NCBI GenBank assembly: GCA_028703215.1
Contig: JAQVNH010000089.1
Location: 1 to 5,433 of the forward strand
DNA: 5,433 nucleotides
Direction: 5' to 3'
Source of the DNA: Eubacteriales bacterium
GTDB lineage: Bacteria > Bacillota > Clostridia > Acetivibrionales > STF1-152
Part shown: piece after piece, positions 1 through 5,433 of the stretch
How the letters are laid out: each line of letters opens with the position of its first letter
How positions within the stretch are numbered: the stretch's first letter is position 1
Notes under the pieces: model-generated
Told to the model about the DNA's origin: nothing
The model's database searches: none
The model's input: only the letters and a program-made list of their open reading frames with translations
Position numbers and translations under genes: made by a program

Positions 1-286
1 TACATTTATTGCTGCAGCGCTTCTCACGGTCGGCCAGAGGTTCTGCAAATTCTATGCCGAGATCCTCGGATTCGTCTTTCTCGATGTCTATATCCCAAAG
101 ATCTCCATCCGGCTTTTGAAGTCTCAGAACAAATTTTTCTTGAGAACTAAGAAAGTGATAGTCGAAAATATCATTGACAGGCTTTCGGTCAATAGACAAG
201 ATTCTGTCTCCGGCCTTCATGCCGGCTTCCTCAGCTATACTGCCGGCGGCGACTGTTTTAATCAAAGCGTTATCATTGTTTTTCAA
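1..286 (-). CDS. DUF512-family PDZ/radical SAM protein, N-terminal part (cut by left edge)
   Basis: Seen: an open frame starts at a TTG (284-286) and runs off the left edge after 95 codons. Residues about 8-45 resemble a PDZ domain (AAGSIAEEAGMKAGDRILSI, then a DIFDYHFL stretch). Residues 60-83 read as DGDLWDIDIEKDESEDLGIE and onward. The last visible residues are C91-S-N-K-C95, matching the first two cysteines of the CxNKCxFC iron-sulphur motif of this family. Known: DUF512 proteins join an N-terminal PDZ-like domain to a radical SAM core and a C-terminal DUF512 domain; their substrate is not established. Inferred: the gene continues beyond the window with the third cysteine and the rest of the barrel. 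TTG is chosen because a GGAGG site lies 8 bases upstream and the first in-frame ATG (218-220) falls inside the PDZ domain. The gap to the pseudouridine synthase stop is only 14 bases, so the two are probably co-transcribed. Family assignment is strong although two thirds or more of the protein is missing. Confidence 0.87.
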   Translation of the reverse strand, partial: MKNNDNALIKTVAAGSIAEEAGMKAGDRILSIDRKPVNDIFDYHFLSSQEKFVLRLQKPDGDLWDIDIEKDESEDLGIEFAEPLADREKRCSNKC

Positions 287-294
287 GGCATCTT

Positions 295-299
295 CCTCC
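295..299 (-). promoter_or_regulatory. Shine-Dalgarno site deciding the TTG start of the DUF512 gene
   Basis: On the minus strand GGAGG begins one base after the end of the upstream stop codon. It sits 8 bases before TTG (284-286). An ATG at 289-291 is only 3 bases from the site, is out of frame, and reads ATG-CCT-TGA, so it cannot start the protein. Confidence 0.75.
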
Positions 300-300
300 G

Positions 301-972
301 TTATCTCTCGACTCGCGGGAAGATATCCCAGGGATATTTTTTTGGGGGATGCAGTTTGAATTCCATGATTTCGTCTCTTGTCGGGTGTTTGAATCTGACC
401 CCGTATGACCAGAGAGAAATAGTGTTCTTGTTTGTATCGTCTTCTCCGTATTTTCCGTCCCCCAGCAAAGGAAATCCGCGTGAGGCGAACTGCACCCTGA
501 TCTGATGCGAGCGGCCGGTCAAAAGATCTATCTGAAGCAAGGTCAGATTATTTATACTGCCGACAGTTCTGTATTTGAGAATAGCCTCCTTGCCGTCCTT
601 TCCGGCATCTACGGTTTTGACTATATTTCTGCTGTTGTCTTTGAGCAAATAATCTTTAAATGTTCCCTCCAGCGGATAAACTACTCCGCGAACGACCGCA
701 AGATAGGTTTTTTCAAATGTTCTGTTCCGTATCTGTTCCGATAAACGGGCTGCACCTTTTGATGTCCTTGCAAATACCATTATCCCGCCGGTAGCCCTGT
801 CGAGCCTGTGGACGAGTCCGAGATAAACATTCCCCGGTTTGTTGTATTTATCCTTGATTTCCTGTTTGAGAAATGTAAGGAGGTCCTTATCCCCTGTGTC
901 ATCCCCTTGAGAAAGCATATTTACGGGTTTTTCCGCAACCAGAATGTGGTTGTCTTCATATATGATATTGAT
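301..972 (-). CDS. RluA-family RNA pseudouridine synthase, probable ATC start
   Basis: Converts a specific uridine in rRNA or tRNA to pseudouridine in the cytoplasm; the target base cannot be told from sequence. Seen, numbering from the ATC start (223 residues): N-terminal strand IIYEDNHILVAEKPVNMLSQ at about 3-22; catalytic motif HRLDRATGG at 55-63 with the expected catalytic aspartate D58; EKTYLAVVRG at about 87-96; LLTGRSHQIRVQFASRG at about 150-166, followed by GDGKYG. No N-terminal S4 domain is present. The nearest ATG (916-918) would give 205 residues and remove the conserved YEDNHILVAEKP strand. The in-frame stop at 988-990 bounds the gene upstream, and no ATG, GTG or TTG lies between them. 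An AGGAGG 7 bases before ATC (970-972) makes that codon the best start. The gap to serA is 30 bases. Family is secure; the start is probable; a specific member (RluC, RluD, TruC) is not assigned. Confidence 0.93.
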   Translation of the reverse strand: MNIIYEDNHILVAEKPVNMLSQGDDTGDKDLLTFLKQEIKDKYNKPGNVYLGLVHRLDRATGGIMVFARTSKGAARLSEQIRNRTFEKTYLAVVRGVVYPLEGTFKDYLLKDNSRNIVKTVDAGKDGKEAILKYRTVGSINNLTLLQIDLLTGRSHQIRVQFASRGFPLLGDGKYGEDDTNKNTISLWSYGVRFKHPTRDEIMEFKLHPPKKYPWDIFPRVER

Positions 973-979
973 ATCGTAT

Positions 980-985
980 CCTCCT
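980..985 (-). promoter_or_regulatory. Shine-Dalgarno site for the pseudouridine synthase gene
   Basis: A perfect AGGAGG on the minus strand lies in the gap after serA, 7 bases before an in-frame ATC (970-972). The other near-start codons in frame, ATC at 964-966 and ATA at 961-963, are 13 and 16 bases away, which is less favourable. This site is the main argument for placing initiation at 970-972. Confidence 0.75.
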
Positions 986-1002
986 GTTTATCGCGGGCAT
1001 AT

Positions 1003-2607
1003 CTAAAAGTTCATCATTGTTGCCAGAAGCACTCCGTCTATCTGCCTCAGTTTTTGCATGATCTCAAAATCGACCTCGTGATCGACGCTGACAAACGAAA
1101 CAGCTTTCTCGCCCTTTCTGTTTCTGCTCCACTGCATAGCTGCTATATTAACCCCTTTTGCTCCGAGGATCGTGCCGACCTGCCCGATTATACCGGGTTT
1201 GTCGATATTCTGTATTGCGATTATATGTGATGAAGGTTCAAAATCAAGCTTGTAACCAAAGAAATCAACGATCCTTTTTTCCTCTTTTGCGAACACGGTG
1301 CCCGAAACGCTGAGAGTCTTGAATTTTGTGTGGAATGTCACCGTTATAAGGTTTGTGTATTTATCAAGTAATGTTTTATTGCCTTCAACGATCTCCACAC
1401 CCATTTCCCTGAGCAGGAACTCGGCGTTGACATAGTTGACTTTTTCCCTGACTATCGGATCAAGCAGCCCTTTGAGAACAGAAGATGTTATTATGCCTGT
1501 CTCCAGCTGTGCCAGTTCTCCGCTGTACATTACCTCCACCTTTTGAACAGTTTCCTTCTCAGCCTGATAATATATTTTGCCAAGTATCTCGCCAAGCTCC
1601 AGGTATGGTTTCAGCTCCTTGAGCTGATTGCCGCCGAACGAGGGCATGTTGACCGCCGCAACCATTTCGCCCTTCAGCGCGGCTGCAACGAGTTCCGAGA
1701 CTGCTGTTCCAACAAGGTAAGTCGCTTCCGCAGTCGACGCCCCAAGATGCGGAGTAATGATGATATTGTCGAGCTCAAGAAGCTTGTTCGTGTATGTCTG
1801 TTCTTCAGGAGATTTGTCATATCCCGGTTCGGGATTAAGCACATCTATACCGGCACCGCGAACATGTCCCGATCTGACCGCGTTATAAAGAGCATCTTCG
1901 TTGACCAGCCCGCCTCTTGCTGCATTTATTATTACAATTCCTTTTTTGCACCGCGCTATCTCTTTTTCTCCGATCATTCCGACAGTCTCTTCGGTTTTCG
2001 GAGTGTGAAGAGTAATAACATCTGATTTATCAAGAAGTTCCTCAAGTGTCTCGCACTTGTCGACACCGAGTTTTTTAAATCTCTCGTCGGTAATGTAAGG
2101 ATCGTAAGCCACAGCGCTCATATTGCAGCCCTTTAGTTTTGTGGCTACAATAGATCCGATCCTTCCTAGCCCTATTATTCCAACTGTTTTTCCGTCAAGC
2201 TCGATCCCGTCGAATCTTTTTCTGCGGAAATCCTTTCTTCTGCCTGCCGCGCTCGCCTGAGGTATGTTTCTGAACACGCTGAATATAAGGCCGATGGCAA
2301 GCTCTGCAGCAGCCATGGTATTGCTCTCGGGCGTATTAACGACTATAATGCCCCTCTTTGTGCAGGCAGGAAGTTCAATGTTGTCGATCCCGTTTCCGGC
2401 TCTTCCCACCACTTTCAGATTTGGAGCGCATCCCAATAATTCGGAATTGACTTTCGTGACGCTCCTCACTATTATTGCATCATACGGTCCTACCGTATCA
2501 AGAAGCTCTTCTCTTGAGAGTCCCAGTTTCAGATCGGCTTCGAGTCCTTCTCTTTCAAGTATTTCAATGCCTTCCTTCGCAATGTTTTCCGTAATCAGTA
2601 CCTTCAT
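1003..2607 (-). CDS. serA: D-3-phosphoglycerate dehydrogenase, long form with ACT domain
   Basis: Oxidises 3-phosphoglycerate to 3-phosphohydroxypyruvate with NAD, the first committed step of serine synthesis, in the cytoplasm. Seen (534 residues): substrate-binding part at about 1-95 and 290-320, including GRAGNGIDNI at 68-77; NAD-binding Rossmann fold with GLGRIG at 146-151 and D169 in YDP as the likely ribose-binding acidic residue; catalytic set R231 (AARGG), E260 (NPEP) and H287 (PHLG); an intervening domain at about 325-450, the position of the allosteric substrate-binding domain of long SerA proteins; and a C-terminal ACT domain at about 460-534 with NIDKPGIIGQVGTILGAKGVNI. Known: ACT domains of SerA usually bind serine for feedback inhibition; N467 and N487 lie where serine-contacting residues are expected, so feedback control is a reasonable inference. 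The start is ATG with GGGAGGG (2614-2620) 6 bases upstream. It lies 27 bases after the aminotransferase, its likely pathway partner. Length is normal for the long form. Confidence 0.97.
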   Translation of the reverse strand: MKVLITENIAKEGIEILEREGLEADLKLGLSREELLDTVGPYDAIIVRSVTKVNSELLGCAPNLKVVGRAGNGIDNIELPACTKRGIIVVNTPESNTMAAAELAIGLIFSVFRNIPQASAAGRRKDFRRKRFDGIELDGKTVGIIGLGRIGSIVATKLKGCNMSAVAYDPYITDERFKKLGVDKCETLEELLDKSDVITLHTPKTEETVGMIGEKEIARCKKGIVIINAARGGLVNEDALYNAVRSGHVRGAGIDVLNPEPGYDKSPEEQTYTNKLLELDNIIITPHLGASTAEATYLVGTAVSELVAAALKGEMVAAVNMPSFGGNQLKELKPYLELGEILGKIYYQAEKETVQKVEVMYSGELAQLETGIITSSVLKGLLDPIVREKVNYVNAEFLLREMGVEIVEGNKTLLDKYTNLITVTFHTKFKTLSVSGTVFAKEEKRIVDFFGYKLDFEPSSHIIAIQNIDKPGIIGQVGTILGAKGVNIAAMQWSRNRKGEKAVSFVSVDHEVDFEIMQKLRQIDGVLLATMMNF

Positions 2608-2634
2608 TTTATGCCCTCCCGTAAAGTATCTTTA

Positions 2635-3702
2635 TTATTGCAGCAAACTGTCGATTTCCTGCAGAAGCTCTGATATCTCAGCTTCTGTGACATCTCCCAT
2701 ATGGGCGATCCTGAATGTTTTATCTTTCAGCTGCCCATAACCGTTTGATATCACATATCCGCGTGCTCCAAGGTCTTTGTTAAGCTGGCTGATGTTTGTA
2801 TTTCCCGTGTTTGTTATAGTTGTAAGTGTATTTGAAAGACATTCCTCTTTTGCAAAAAGCGCAAACCGGCCGCGCGCCCATCCCCTTACTTTTTCAGCCA
2901 TTCTCAGATGCCTGGCAAAGCGGGTTTCAAGTCCTTCCTCAAGTATCCTGTCCAGCTGGTAGTCCATTGCGTACATAAGCGATAAATTAGGCGTCGAGGG
3001 ATACTGGTAGTCCTTATTTCTTATATAGTCGTAAAGCTCCACAAGGTCAAGGTAGGTTCCCCTGTTTTTAACTTGCCTTGCGGCATCTATCGCTTTTTGA
3101 GATATTGAACAGACAGCCATCCCCGGAGGCAGTCCGAGACATTTTTGCGTTGAGGCGATACAAACATCAACTCCAAGCTCATCTACATCGATCTTTGTTC
3201 CTCCCATTGAGCTGACCGCATCCAGGCACCATATAACCTCAGAGTGTTTTTTCATGACTTTTGAAATATCCTCGACCGGATTCATAACCCCTGTAGAAGT
3301 CTCGTTATGCGTAACGGTTATCAAATCGTATTTACCCGTGGAAAGAGCTTGCTCAACCATTTCCGCCGTAGTTGCCGAGCCCCATTCGGAATCGATCCTG
3401 TCCGCGGGAACACCGTTTGATACAGCCATTTTATACCATCTGTCACCGAAAGCGCCAACGGAAAATACGGCTGCTCTTTTTCCTGTACAGCACCTTACCG
3501 CCCCCTCCATAAGTCCGCTTCCCGATGTTGTGGAAAGAAGTATCTGATTTCCCGTAAACATAACCTTCATGAGCTTTTCCGAAATGCGTCTCTGCAAAGC
3601 AGATGCATCGGAGGACCTGTGTCCTATCATCGGACCGCTCATCCTTTCAAGCACATCCGGCCTTACCTCGACCGGTCCGGGAATAAACAACTTTTTATGC
3701 AT
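2635..3702 (-). CDS. Class V aminotransferase, alanine-glyoxylate/serine-pyruvate type; probable phosphoserine aminotransferase
   Basis: A pyridoxal-phosphate (PLP) enzyme of fold type I, class V, 355 residues. Seen: N-terminal FIPGPVEVRPDV at 6-17; SGSG at 60-63, the likely phosphate-binding turn; HNETSTG at 132-138; DAVSS at 161-165 with D161 as the expected residue pairing with the PLP ring nitrogen; STQKCLGLPPG at 184-194 with K187 as the PLP-binding lysine; YPSTPNL at 234-240; RIAHMGD at 331-337. These motifs match the AGAT/SPAT branch rather than classical SerC. Inferred: because it lies 27 bases upstream of serA in the same operon, it most likely converts 3-phosphohydroxypyruvate to phosphoserine, standing in for SerC. 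Similar serA-linked aminotransferases are known, for example in Thermotoga. Alternative activities are serine-glyoxylate, alanine-glyoxylate or serine-pyruvate transamination. The start is ATG with GGGAGGG (3709-3715) 6 bases upstream; the gap from lysA is 23 bases. Family is secure, exact substrate less so. Confidence 0.93.
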   Translation of the reverse strand: MHKKLFIPGPVEVRPDVLERMSGPMIGHRSSDASALQRRISEKLMKVMFTGNQILLSTTSGSGLMEGAVRCCTGKRAAVFSVGAFGDRWYKMAVSNGVPADRIDSEWGSATTAEMVEQALSTGKYDLITVTHNETSTGVMNPVEDISKVMKKHSEVIWCLDAVSSMGGTKIDVDELGVDVCIASTQKCLGLPPGMAVCSISQKAIDAARQVKNRGTYLDLVELYDYIRNKDYQYPSTPNLSLMYAMDYQLDRILEEGLETRFARHLRMAEKVRGWARGRFALFAKEECLSNTLTTITNTGNTNISQLNKDLGARGYVISNGYGQLKDKTFRIAHMGDVTEAEISELLQEIDSLLQ

Positions 3703-3725
3703 TTCGATCCCTCCCAGGATGTTTT

Positions 3726-4967
3726 TTAAAAATTTCGCGTCAGATCTTCAAGTGTATCGCCGCGCCTTATCAATCTGGTATTTCCTTCGGCTGTGATCAA
3801 GACTTCCGCGGGTCTTTGCCTGCTGTTATAGTTTGAGGACATTGAATAGCCGTATGCTCCGGCATCCATAATGCCCAGGATGTCATTCTCCTCGACATGT
3901 GCAAGCAGTCTGTCTTTTGCCAGTATGTCTCCGCTTTCGCAGATATTGCCCACTACTGTCACAGGCTCCCTATCCTTATCATCTGCAGGAAAGCCGTTTT
4001 TGTAGACCTCAATATCGTGATAAGAGCCGTACATTACAGGCCTGACAAGGGTATTGAAACCTATGTCGGTTCCGGCATATTTTACTCCGCTGCTTTCCTT
4101 CAGCGAGTAAACTTTCCCGAGAAGTATTCCGGCCTCGGCGCAGATATACCTGCCCGGTTCGGTCTTATACTCAATATTTTTATTATTTTCATTCGACCAG
4201 GACTCAATGATCTCGGCAAGTTTTTCCCCGAGCACCTTCAAGTCCAGTCTTTGTTCCCCATCTTGCTTGTGATACGGGATTCCGAATCCCCCGCCGAAAT
4301 CCACAAATCCTATATCATCAAACTGCTCTGCAAGCGCGAGTAATGCTGAAGCGGCTTCAAGATATGGTTCCGGCTGCATAAAGAGAGATCCTATATGCTG
4401 ATTTATGCCGGCAAGTTTCAGATCGTATCTTGCAAGTGTATCTTTGACCTCGTCGATTTTTGCGGCATCTATGCCGAATTTTGTCTTGCTGCCGGCTGTA
4501 ATTACCTTCTCATGATGTCCCGCACCGACACCTGCGTTTAATCTCACTGCCACAGAACCGCCTTTGTTCAAAGCTCCGAACATCTCCAATTGCGAAAGGG
4601 AGTCGACACTGGTCAATATTTGCCTTCCGATTGCAAATCTCATTTCTTCCGCAGAAACATTGTTTCCTATATAAAAAATTTCATCAGGTTTGAATCCCGC
4701 TTTTTCGAGGATGTATATCTCTCCCGGAGACATTGCATCTGCATGCAAGCCTTCTTCTCGCGCGATCCTCACCAGGTGCAGATTCGAATTGGCCTTTATG
4801 GAAAAAGACGGGGTGAATCGCGCATGCTTAACGAGTCCTTTCATTTCACGGCATCTTTCTCTGAATAGGCTTTCATTGTAAACGTAGAGAGGACTGCCAA
4901 ATTCCTCCAACAGTTCCCTGGGGCTTGTTTTTCCGTAAAAGTTCGTATCAGCGGTAAAAAATGCCAT
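3726..4967 (-). CDS. lysA: Diaminopimelate decarboxylase
   Basis: Decarboxylates meso-2,6-diaminopimelate to L-lysine, the last step of that pathway, using PLP in the cytoplasm. Seen (413 residues, normal length): an alanine-racemase-type barrel at about 30-285 with SIKANSN holding PLP-binding K58, HIGS at 191-194, the glycine loop FGGGFGIPY at 224-232 and EPGRY at 270-274; then a C-terminal beta domain with RPVMYGSYH at 309-317, CESGD at 343-347 (C343 from the partner subunit normally completes the active site) and DAGAYGYSMSSNYNSR at 368-383 with Y372. The CESGD plus SSNYNSRxRPAEV combination favours LysA over ornithine/arginine or carboxynorspermidine decarboxylases. HIGS is followed by Leu instead of the Gln common in the family. 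The start is ATG with AAGGGG (4975-4980) 7 bases upstream. It is the first gene of the proposed operon, behind its own promoter, and its leader is too short for a lysine riboswitch. Confidence 0.96.
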   Translation of the reverse strand: MAFFTADTNFYGKTSPRELLEEFGSPLYVYNESLFRERCREMKGLVKHARFTPSFSIKANSNLHLVRIAREEGLHADAMSPGEIYILEKAGFKPDEIFYIGNNVSAEEMRFAIGRQILTSVDSLSQLEMFGALNKGGSVAVRLNAGVGAGHHEKVITAGSKTKFGIDAAKIDEVKDTLARYDLKLAGINQHIGSLFMQPEPYLEAASALLALAEQFDDIGFVDFGGGFGIPYHKQDGEQRLDLKVLGEKLAEIIESWSNENNKNIEYKTEPGRYICAEAGILLGKVYSLKESSGVKYAGTDIGFNTLVRPVMYGSYHDIEVYKNGFPADDKDREPVTVVGNICESGDILAKDRLLAHVEENDILGIMDAGAYGYSMSSNYNSRQRPAEVLITAEGNTRLIRRGDTLEDLTRNF

Positions 4968-5030
4968 TCTTTGACCCCTTTATTCGCAAACATCTATATC
5001 CTAGTATTTTACTTACTTTTACACATCACG
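4968..5030 (-). other. Intergenic gap and lysA leader
   Basis: This is the longest non-coding stretch in the window, 63 bases. It holds most of the predicted promoter, a short leader and the lysA Shine-Dalgarno site AAGGGG (4975-4980). I see no stem followed by a T-run that would terminate transcription of the CCA-enzyme gene, so read-through into lysA is also possible. There is no riboswitch-sized structure. Confidence 0.6.
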
Positions 5031-5034
5031 TCAA
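5006..5034 (-). promoter_or_regulatory. Predicted housekeeping (sigma-70/SigA type) promoter for the lysA operon
   Basis: On the minus strand TTGACG (5029-5034) and TAAAAT (5006-5011) are separated by exactly 17 bases. Each matches the -35 and -10 consensus at five of six positions. The expected transcription start is near 4998-5000, giving a leader of about 31-33 bases before the lysA ATG. The -35 box overlaps the TGA stop of the upstream CCA-enzyme gene. No operator-like palindrome is obvious around it. This is a prediction from sequence only. Confidence 0.65.
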
Positions 5035-5433
5035 TCGGTTTGTTTTTCATCTGCCTCGGCTAAGCTTATTGCCATTTTGATTAAATCATTTTTATTGTTT
5101 AAAAGGGGGTTCTCTAAAACCGCATTCATTAAGGCTTTTAATATCGATCCTGTCAGTACTCCCCGATTTATCCCAAGCGCTTCCAGATCACGGCCGTTTA
5201 TTGCCAGATCTCTGATCTCAAGCGGATCCTTTCTTCGCAAGATTTCTTTAAACAACATTTTTGTCCTGTTGATTCCCGACATTTCTTCTAAGACCCGCTC
5301 AAATCCCCCGGTTTTGTTTGCTCCGGATCCGTCCTGTTCGCCTTTTATTCCGAGCCCTGCCCGGATCAATCCCTTTCGTATGTGCAAAACGCACGGGAAA
5401 ATATCCCTGCCGATCTCAGATATGGTATTCCTT
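5031..5433 (-). CDS. cca: CCA-adding tRNA nucleotidyltransferase / poly(A) polymerase family, C-terminal end (cut by right edge)
   Basis: The family adds or repairs the 3' CCA end of tRNA, with no nucleic-acid template. Seen: 133 residues up to a TGA stop, open to the right edge. The beginning (ISEIGRDIFPCVLHIRKGLI) fits the helical region with the family pattern of an EIG followed by a leucine-rich helix. The stretch near the end, DLAINGRDLEALGINRGVLTG, followed by SILKALMNAVLENPLLNNKNDL, is the characteristic RNA-binding C-terminal segment of class II nucleotidyltransferases. The catalytic head with the acidic DxD pair and the nucleotide-binding neck lie outside the window, so catalytic competence cannot be judged. 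The usual Arg-Ala-Asp in the first helix is replaced by Lys-Gly-Leu. An in-frame TTG at 5385-5387 is internal, not a start, because the frame is open and family-like upstream. CCA addition versus poly(A) or A-only activity cannot be told from this part. Confidence 0.88.
   Translation of the reverse strand, partial: RNTISEIGRDIFPCVLHIRKGLIRAGLGIKGEQDGSGANKTGGFERVLEEMSGINRTKMLFKEILRRKDPLEIRDLAINGRDLEALGINRGVLTGSILKALMNAVLENPLLNNKNDLIKMAISLAEADEKQTD

Noticed and set aside
957..959. ATG near the start of the pseudouridine synthase gene
   Set aside because: It is out of frame with the conserved protein, 20 bases from the AGGAGG site, and reaches a stop after 12 codons, so it cannot be the start.
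808..1230. 140-codon plus-strand open frame across the serA/pseudouridine synthase junction
   Set aside because: Antisense to two conserved coding regions and to the Shine-Dalgarno site between them; no protein family resemblance.
1543..2025. 160-codon plus-strand open frame opposite serA
   Set aside because: It lies wholly antisense to a well-conserved serA, its translation has no recognisable domain, and it is best explained as a shadow of serA codons.
2622..2634. Small perfect inverted repeat TAAAG-3-CTTTA between the aminotransferase and serA
   Set aside because: The stem is only 5 base pairs, mostly A-T, with no T-run after it. It is too weak for a terminator, and serA follows with a strong Shine-Dalgarno site.
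2264..2740. 158-codon plus-strand open frame across the serA/aminotransferase junction
   Set aside because: It is antisense to two conserved genes. The serine/leucine-rich translation looks membrane-like only because it is the complement of coding sequence; no Shine-Dalgarno site or family match is seen.
3897..4343. 148-codon plus-strand open frame opposite lysA
   Set aside because: Antisense shadow of lysA with no recognisable motif.
1..5433. Search by eye for CRISPR repeats, insertion sequences, tRNA genes, phage or defence genes
   Set aside because: Nothing of the kind was seen. Coding sequence fills nearly the whole window and all supported genes are ordinary metabolic or RNA-processing families.

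Overview
The window is one strand of tightly packed bacterial chromosome. Every gene I can support lies on the minus strand, so transcription runs from high to low coordinates. The content is housekeeping and amino-acid biosynthesis. I see no mobile element, CRISPR array, phage gene, tRNA or rRNA. Purine-rich Shine-Dalgarno (SD) sites, very short gaps, a SerA paired with a class V aminotransferase in place of a classical SerC, and a DUF512 radical SAM protein all fit an anaerobic, low-to-medium GC bacterium of the Clostridia or Synergistota/Thermotogota type. The taxon is an inference and is not resolved further.

Layout in transcription order. First comes the 3' end of a gene for a CCA-adding tRNA nucleotidyltransferase (5031-5433, running off the right edge). 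A 63-base gap follows, with a good housekeeping promoter whose -35 box overlaps that gene's stop codon (5006-5034). Next is lysA, diaminopimelate decarboxylase (3726-4967). It is followed by a class V aminotransferase of the alanine-glyoxylate/serine-pyruvate type (2635-3702), serA, D-3-phosphoglycerate dehydrogenase (1003-2607), an RluA-family pseudouridine synthase (301-972), and the 5' end of a PDZ/radical SAM DUF512 protein (1-286, running off the left edge). The gaps from lysA onward are 23, 27, 30 and 14 bases, each with an SD and none with a terminator, so these five genes are probably one operon.

How the genes work together. LysA makes L-lysine from meso-diaminopimelate. SerA and the aminotransferase probably carry out the first two steps of serine synthesis from 3-phosphoglycerate; the phosphoserine phosphatase is not in the window. 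The pseudouridine synthase and the CCA enzyme act on RNA. DUF512 proteins have no firmly established function.

I did not find a clearly new system. The points most worth a second look are an apparent ATC start codon on the pseudouridine synthase gene, the co-transcription of an uncharacterised DUF512 radical SAM protein with amino-acid genes, the probable serC replacement beside serA, and the lysA promoter embedded in the end of the upstream gene with no room for a lysine riboswitch.
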